Shown here: positions 12,301-21,300 of the stretch, piece by piece | How the letters are laid out: each line of letters opens with the position of its first letter | Numbering within the stretch: position 1 is the first letter of the stretch | From: Anthopleura xanthogrammica | Taxonomy: Eukaryota; Cnidaria; Anthozoa; Actiniaria; Actiniidae | NCBI GenBank assembly: GCA_964019055.1 | Contig: OZ025221.1 | Location: forward strand, 6,788,468 to 6,852,467 | DNA: 64,000 nucleotides | Direction of reading: 5' to 3' | Notes under the pieces: model-generated | What the model was told of the DNA's origin: nothing | The model's input: only the letters and a program-made list of their open reading frames with translations | The model's database searches: none | Translations under genes and position numbers: made by a program

Positions 12301-15300
12301 ACCTTACCTTTTTAACGACTTTCCTCTGACGTTCTGCTCATGTATTAAGAAAACCTTACCTTTTTAACGACTTTCCTCTGACGTTCTGCTCATGTATTAA
12401 GAAAACCTTACCTTTTTAACGACTTTCCTCTGACGTTCTGCTCGTGTATTAAGAAAACCTTAGTTACCTTTTTAACAACTTTCCTCTGACGTTCTGCTCA
12501 TGTATTAAGAAAACCTTACCTTTTTAACGACTTTCCTCTGACGTTCTGCTCATGTATTAAGAAAACCTTACTTTTTCAACGACTTTCCTCTGACGTTCTG
12601 CTCATGTATTAAGAAAACCTTACCTTTTTAACGACTTTCCTCTGACGTTCTGCTCATGTATTAAGAAAACCTTACCTTTTTAACGACTTTCCTCTGACGT
12701 TCTGCTCACATTAACAGTGCTGTATTCTCTATAGATTTAACTTAAAGTTGAAATTCAAAATATGAATTTATTTAACCGTGTTTCGCCCCAAACAGGTCCC
12801 ACCAAGGGCTTCCTGGAACAGTGCGTTCATTGGCTATAAAATCGCATTTGAGCCATCAAGCTCATCACAGCATATCCTAAAGATTGAGGTCCCTAATTCG
12901 CACCAGACGAGATACATCGTAGGGGGTCTACTAAGATACACTAAGTACAAGATCTCAATCAAGACTTATAACCTCAATGGTAAAGGCGAGAGTAATACTA
13001 CTGATGTATTTTATACAACAGCTGAAGGAGGTGAGTATTAGTTATTAGTGAGTATTAGATTTTACTGATGAATGGTCGAAACGTCATAATCAATCTCTTA
13101 TATACAGGATTTATTAACAAATATATTCTATTATATAACCCTTTTTTGAGAAATAAGTTGTCTATATGTACGCTAATTTACTATGAACAAACGCTGCAAC
13201 TTTTCCTTCTCTGTGCACGGTCAACGTCATATAACAATAGAAAAAGTCGAACAAAAACCTAGAACAATAGGTTTCCAAACCATTCCACTCCATTAACTAT
13301 GCTTTTCTTTCTTTTCATTTGCGCTGTTCAGCATTTAATGAGACGCCTGTTTTCGGAAAACGTATATTATGCACTTGATTTTGATCTTTATATACGTATG
13401 TCACAATGATTGTCATCTGTTGAATCATTCAGCTCCAACAGTCCCGCCCTCAAATGTACGAACCAAAGTTGTTAGCTCAACGGAAATTGAAGTGAGTTGG
13501 GGACCAGTGCCTGAAGTTGGACGAAATGGAAAGATTCTTGGTTATAAGGTAAGGTTCCCTTCTCTAATTAATTATTTTTCAGGACTCTTTCTTTTCCATA
13601 CATTTTCTGACCTGATTCTTTTTTTCCTGTAAAGATTTCTTACAGAGTGGCAGATAAAACTATCGAGAAAATCACTGAAATCAAAAGCTCCGAAACTTAC
13701 TCCATCAAGATCTCAGGACTAGAAAGCTTTGTCGTGTACGAGTTTGAAATACTGGCATATACACGGTATGGGCCTGGGCCTAGGAGCAGGGTCGTGAGAG
13801 CAAAGACCCTGGAGTCTGGTAAGTTTTCTGATTTCAACCTGTAAATTCCGGTGATATGTCTTGACTTGTTTCACTAAAAGTTCGATGAAATTCATACTGA
13901 GGTCTTTTGAGATAGCGGATATGGCGATGGTCCATCTTTGGTACAAATATCTTTCGTCCACCTTTCCTTATATAGTGTTGTTGGTACCGAATCTATACCA
14001 CAATGCATCATGTTTATCTAGATCAAAAAAACCGTTTGCGCATGCGCATTTTCCTATGCTTTACTAAACCATAAATAATTGTCTTGTAATACAGTCCGGT
14101 TGCTACTTTAAACCTTTAGGTTGACATTTCCATTTGCTGCTTTGTGTCAATAGCGACATTCATTTGCACGAAAAGTCTTTCGTACCGCCATGAAGTTATC
14201 TCTATCATATTGTCTTTTCTTTTGTTCTTAGCCCCCGGTCCACCAGCTCGAATCCGCTTTCCAGAGGTCAACAAGAATTGGCTGAAAATAGCCTGGGACC
14301 CTCCAGTGTATCCCCATGGTAACATCACCGGATATCGGGTTGCATACCAACGCAACGACAGTTCGGGTTCATATGAACGTGATGATTCCAATGTGGCACC
14401 CTCGAGGCGATTACTCCTGTTCACCGTGCTGACACCCGAAACATATTATCGATTCTTCGTTTGGGCTAAAACCACGAAAGGATGGGGACCTGCTTCACAA
14501 GAAGTTGTCTATACGACTGTCAAAAGAGGTATATCCAATGATCTGAAGTAAACAAATGTTTTTAAACTATAAAGCCATGCGCACTTCTGATGGATGATTA
14601 AGAGAAAAAAGAACTCGAAAAACAATTACTTGAGGAATGTTTTCCTTAATTTACATTACAGCAAACATTTCTAATGTCCGCATTGAAAAGTTTGACGTTG
14701 AGTTTCTTATATTTTTTTCCTTATTCTAGTTGCCCCAGACACTCCATTTATCTTTCCAATTCCTACCGAGGCCATTTTTGAGCGCGCAATCATCATCGAG
14801 TGGCGAATCAACGAGCATCCCAAAAATCCACACAGGTACTTCACGCTCCAGTTTGAAGCAAACAGGGGAGGTTGGTTGTTCTACTCCACCGATCTGGACG
14901 CCAAGCTAAGAAGACTTAAAGTAGACGGTTTACTACCAGGGATACAATACAGGTTCCGTATCAAGGCAACCAATGATGTGGGGGACAGTCAGTATAGTTC
15001 ACCATCAGAACAAGTCTCAACAAACCCAACAAGTGAGAGAATAAGAGTAACGAAAACAGTGAGATTACTGTCACCTATTTCAAGAAAGGTTTAATCTTTA
15101 ATCACTATTTGTAACCAATTACAAATGAAAATAAATAAATAAGTAGAGCAAGTGGTTACAGGAGGGCAGTAGGGGGAAACTAAATTCCCATGCTAAGACT
15201 ACACTCCCAAGGTAAAGCAAAACTCTAAATACGAATACTCTTCCAGGTGATCTGATGACGTCATTTTAGCGCGAAGCCAAAGTCATTTTAAAAACGTATC

Positions 15301-18300
15301 CCAAAAGTCATTGCGGGCGCTCCACTATTTGAATCCAACATGGCGGCATCAAATTTAAACCAGCTTCCCGAAGATGCAGAGATTAAGGCAAAATTGATAG
15401 GAATCGCAGCCTTTACAGACCTTATAAGCTAAAAATATTTATGCTCATTACAACACCGGCTTTAAAACCTGGTAATAGAAAGGCAGAGACATTTCGTTTA
15501 GTACGTTTAATACTCGAAATAGCGATCTTGACTTGAGTGACATCGTCGTAAAAATGTACTCCGGGATAGAAGAAGAGTTTAATCGTCTTCTTTGTGAAAG
15601 ACTGCAGACGAAATCTGAGAATTCATGATGTCCAAGGTCGGCGCTTTACCGTTAAACGGCTGATGTCCACATGACAAAGCGGGATTAGTCTTTAAAATTA
15701 TTTTCTATCCTTGTTTCATAGAGCTTCGCGGCCATTTTGTGGCTCTTGTAAGACGATAAACTCTAGGCGCGCAAAGGATTCTGTGCGTTTTTATAATATT
15801 TTGCTGCTGCACTCTGATTGGCTGATGTTAGACATCAAGATCACCTGGTTACTATAAAGTGTATAGCACCAATTCAACGACTTAATTAGATAACTATGAT
15901 CTTAGGTGACTTAACAGAGAAGCTTTAAATGACTTAAAACTAAAGTTTGTGAAGGTTTTTTGTTCGATGTTGCATACCAAGCCCGAAATGCATCATAGTG
16001 GATGTGAATTCAATCAGCGAAAAGTCACAACAATAAGGAGTTTTCCCAAACTTTGTCTGCACATTTTTTCCAGCATATTTTCTTCTATTGAGACATTATT
16101 TACATGTGAATATAGAACAATTCAAGCTTGGTAAGCAACATGCAACAAAACCTTTACCAACCCTTTTTTGCATTAGCTGTATTCAGATAGGCAGTTTGGA
16201 TGATCAGAATATCAGATGAATAGGCATACATGTTGTCAATTTAGCTCTCTCGATCGTAAGAAGAATCCTATGCAATTGAGAAAACAGGGATGCAACAGTA
16301 AGAATTAGTATTTTACGAAATAAGCATTTCAGAGTTTTCAGCAGAATACAAACCATCCATCCATACTTTTTGAAGGTTAAACAAAGGCGTAATACACTCG
16401 TAAATGCAGCATTGCATCTTGAGTCTCTGAAACAAATGGCACTGGGATATTTGTCTTTTCCGGCGCCATATCTTCAAAAACTAATAATTTGTGTGCTTAT
16501 TTGTTCGTGATTAACAGCTCCAACGGGTGCTCCACGAGACGTTCGAATCAAAGCAGCCTCATCAACTTCTCTCCTCGTTGAATGGGCGGTAAGGACTAAA
16601 ATGCTGCATGCAGTTATGCTTTCTTATATGATCCTAGTAAACCTAGTCGACGAATACTAAATATATATATTCATTTTCGTAGGCTCCTATCCCAGAAGAA
16701 CTAGGCGGCACCCTCCAGGGCTTTACACTCAAGTACAAAGAGAAAAGTTCGCTGCCCTTCTTCACAGTATCAAAACTTCCAGCCGATGTGCGCAAGTACA
16801 CCATTACTGGTCTGAAAGTCTTCACTACGTATTACATTGTTATATCTGCTGTCAATCAGAAAGGAACTGGAGTATTTACGCCTGAATTACCTGGGACTAC
16901 CGGAGAATTAGGTAGATGGAATCTATGAATTGTATCTTGTTATTGACTTACCTGGATAACAACAACACAAGCATAAGCAACATGTCGTGCAGGCAGCCTC
17001 TTATACAAGGGAGAGAAGACTCCAGATTTGCTGTCTGTATAGACACTAGAGAAAAACGTTTGCGCATGCGTGCCTTTCCGCACGCTTTCCAAGAATTTAC
17101 AAGAGTTTTAGTGAGAAAATAAATGCTTGTTTTCTCCGAGTATACAAAAAAAATCGTGGGTGTACTTTTGTGAGACCAAGATACTGTATTAATAAAGACA
17201 ATATGAAAGAATTAGCCTTAAGTCTCAACAGATGATAACTAGCGGTAAGCTAGTGTGGGCTGCGTCGGTGTTTCTAATGAAACAGTATGGATAAAAAGTT
17301 AAATTTTACACCGTAAAAAATAAGAAAATTAAGTCTCAACAACTGACTTTAAGTTTTGGCATTTTGTGAAGTCTATTCTTCAGGCAAGTGTGAAAGTTAA
17401 ATTTGAATATTTTTACAATAGCACGAAGACGCTTTTGACTAATTTGCATACGGACTTAGAGCATGCGCAGACGTTTTTCACGCGTGTCGTTTTTGCTGAG
17501 TCATTTGTATATTACAAGATGGCGAAGGGAACTACGAAGGGGACTGTTGGTCGTGTTATAATTTTCGCAATGTGTTACTTGAGTAACTACTGAACAAACA
17601 CAAAGTTCACAGTCTATCCTAACTTAAAAGATTACGTTTTCTTCTTTAGCACCAATAAAAGGACCATCTGATGTCAGCTATGGCGCTGTTACGAAAACTT
17701 CGATTCATATTAAATGGAAAGCTCCTCCAAAGCCAACAATAAATGGTTACTTACAAGGATACAAGGTATGAAATTATATTTATCAATAATTTGCGCTCTC
17801 ACCCCTCCCCCTTACTTTCCAGGGTTCTCAGGTTCGATTCTCATTATTTGAATATTCAGTACTTCAATTGAGTTTTTTTTGTATCCTTGGACTGAGAGAT
17901 CACCACTATATATTAGTTATACAATGGATTCGAGTGGCATACCGTGGAATATCCCACGAGTCACTTGTAGTTTCCAGTCTAGTATACACGCGAGCCTTTA
18001 AGCAAGTGTGTATACAAAGAAAATGCAAATGACGAGTGGGATATCCACGGTATGCCACGAGATACCATTGTATAACCATTTTATCCCACACCATAGAAAA
18101 TACAAATGCGTAGATTCAACTGACGCGCAATGCATGATGGGAAGGAAGAGTGAAATACAGACGAATATACAACGGCTTTCCTGCTTTCTGATTGGCTGTA
18201 TTTTCTATGCTGTGGGATAAATATATATGAATGCGTGCCACCACTAGTGTCTGCGATAGAGCAGTTTTCGTATGAGTATGAAAAAATTATGGCACGGACC

Positions 18301-21300
18301 GCGTTTTGCCGTGACTGTCACAGTGTCAGTGTCGTCCCGTGAATGAAAACACTCGAAATTCCGTGCCGTGTCCGCGCCGCGCCGTGACAGTGCCGTGACT
18401 TTTCACACTCATACGAAATCTGCTCAATTGCAACTGGTACTGTACCAGGAAGAATCATAAGGGTGAATCAGGAATTTTGAATGTGCATGTGTGTATATGT
18501 GGAGAGCAAAGATTCATTTCAGAAACAAAACTGTATCTCTCAGAGATGCTGTTTTCTCAATGTTTTGAGAAAATAAGAATCAAGGAGCGTGGTTTACCCA
18601 GGCACCTCTCCTATGTGCGCGCCTGATGTATGCGTTCTACATTACAACGTTAACTTTTATTGTTGGTGTTGTCTTATCGATGTTCCAGGTGTACTATAAA
18701 GTCCCTACTCCTAGTCCGCGGCGCCGCCGTTTGATTGATAGCTGTCAATCAAACAAGTTGCCAAAATATATAGACGTAGATCATGACAAGACAGAAGCTA
18801 CTCTTAGTCATCTGCGGAAATTTGTAACATATGCCATATGGGTGCGTGCGTACAACTCTAAGGGAGAAAGCCCGAAAAGTGACGTTATCGTCGCGACAAC
18901 TCTTGCTGATGGTAAGTTTAAGTTTTTTAATATTTGCAGGGTAAGCCTGAACTTATTCTAGGCTGTTTTAGAATTACCAGCTGAGTTGATCGCGTTCCCC
19001 GAAAGGAATTATGGGTCAATTGTTTTTGGCTAGCATTTTCCGCGCAGGGACACATGGGAAATGCTAATCAAAATATATTGTCGAATCCTATTTCTGATTA
19101 GTTGACCTTGGGTTCGCTCTGAAGGTCGACTCAGTTGGTAAGAGTACGAAAAATGTTTTCGTCAGTTGGATAACACTCATTTGTCAGATTGGTGGAACCA
19201 ATAGAAAGAGAGAATATCAAAATGCAAGGCCAGTCAGAGCGCGCTATCAGCGTTCTATCAAAACCATTCACTGGCTGTACTAAAATAAACATGCTAATGT
19301 GGTACCCCTAATTGTTTCTCATATTTAGTCCCTGGACCAATAACTGGCTTTGAACCAGATGCTGTCTACAACACAAGAGTGGACCTATCTTGGCGCGATC
19401 CCTGTGAGCCAAACGGCCGAATAATCTCATTCGAAATAACTTACTTCAAAAGTTCGGCTACAGCGGACAAGTCCACCATAAAACTGAGCCCTGGAGATAG
19501 GTACTACATTATAACGGGCCTTAAAACGCTTACAGAATACACATTCCAGATCAGACTGCAAAACCACATCGACTTTGGACCTTACTCGACATTTGTAGCA
19601 AGGACCAAGGGGCCAGCTGGTGAGTATTGGGTCGGCAACAATAAACCCCTTTCACGTGACGTCAAAGCAGCTCAATTTGGAGGACAAAATCAAAGAATTT
19701 CAATCTCCTGAGAATTGGCAACCTCAATGTTTTGTCCTCCATTTAACTTGTAAAATCGATTCTAATTATGTTTTTTCCTTGTTTTAAGTCCTACCAGGAA
19801 CACCTGGAAAGCCCTTCGTCAGGGCATCGAGTGACAGTGCAGTGATCTCATGGCAAAATGGTCACAGTGGTAACGTACCCTTCACCAAGTTTGAGATTCA
19901 ATACAGAATACCAGGTACGTAACCAAGGGTGCTTACCATTTACCCGAAAAAACGGAAATTCCGGTTGGAAAACAAATGGTATGCCTCATGATAGGGAAGT
20001 TCTGGGAAACTTGGTCCTCCGATTGAGGTAGTCCACTTTTCCCGCTCTTTTCGGTTCTTCCGGTAGACGCGTGTACCATTTGTCGGAAGTTTTTCTGATT
20101 AGATACGAAAATCGCTTACCATTCTAACCTAATGGATTGGTTAAAATTGTAAGCACCCCAACTCTTAAACGACTTGTTCACTCTGCTTAATACCATCATA
20201 TTGAAAATGCAATGGCTGTCCAATAGCTGCTCCAAAAAGACCCGTCAATAACCACGTGCACTCGTCCCATGCACCTCCCAAAACAAAATAAAACTTAGTT
20301 CAAAATTTCTGGTTGAATAGGCCATGGTGATTTTAAAACCCAGTGGACAATCAAACCAGAAGACCTGAGGAAGAACAAGACCTTTGTTTCGTGTATCGTT
20401 GGAAACCTCAAACCAAAGACATCTTATCAATTCCGTATCATTGCCTGGAATAAAGTAGGAAAGTCACCAGTCTCACCACCCTCCGACATATCCCCGACAA
20501 GTGAGTACAGTTCATGATCGCAGGGACATGTTTAGGGAGCGTTTCCACTCTAAAACTGTTAATTTCTTGCTGAAAAAAATTGTAATCTCTTTTAAATGTT
20601 TTATGAAATCAATTCAAACTGGCTTGAATTTGAATGTAGATCGTGAAGTGAGGTAAAAATGGTCCAAATATGCATTTAGTTCCGGCTTTGTATGCACGGT
20701 CTTCTCAAACGCTCTAGCTCCATGTAGAGCAATATTGTGGGAATCAAGGGTGGCGTAGTGGCAGTACACTCGCCTCCTACCTTAAGGGTCGATTCCTCGG
20801 CATTACATGTGAGTAGAGTTTGTTGGGTCTCTCCGCTCCGTTCATTTGAGGGCTTTTCTCCGGATTCACGCTAAATTCCAATAGACATTTCCGATTTAGC
20901 GGCATAGGCATAGTATATTCCGCGTTTCCTTAAACACGAATGAGTGGCCGGCATATAGTATATGCCTATTCCGCTAAATCGGAAATGTCTAATTCGAACT
21001 GTGAGTTATAGGTGCCCTGACTTTGATCAGCCCAGAGGTTCGATAAAATGTGAAGGTTTTGAAGTTAATGTTCCTTATACTTGCAGGTGAAGGTATCATA
21101 CGAAGTCCTTTACCGATGCACAAAACAACCTGGTTTATCGCGGTGACCGCTATTCTTGGAGTCATTATTCTACTTGTGATCATCGGCATCATAGTCATAT
21201 GTATGAGAAGACGAAAAGGTCAGTTACGCGACATCATTTGGACTGCTGCCACTTTTGGGAGGTTAAGGACAGGGGACACTAAGTTCTCCGTCTGCCCCTT

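Noticed and set aside
17230..17328. Hammerhead ribozyme in repeat D1
   Set aside because: The hairpins are clear, but the conserved CUGANGA and GAAA core arrangement could not be found.
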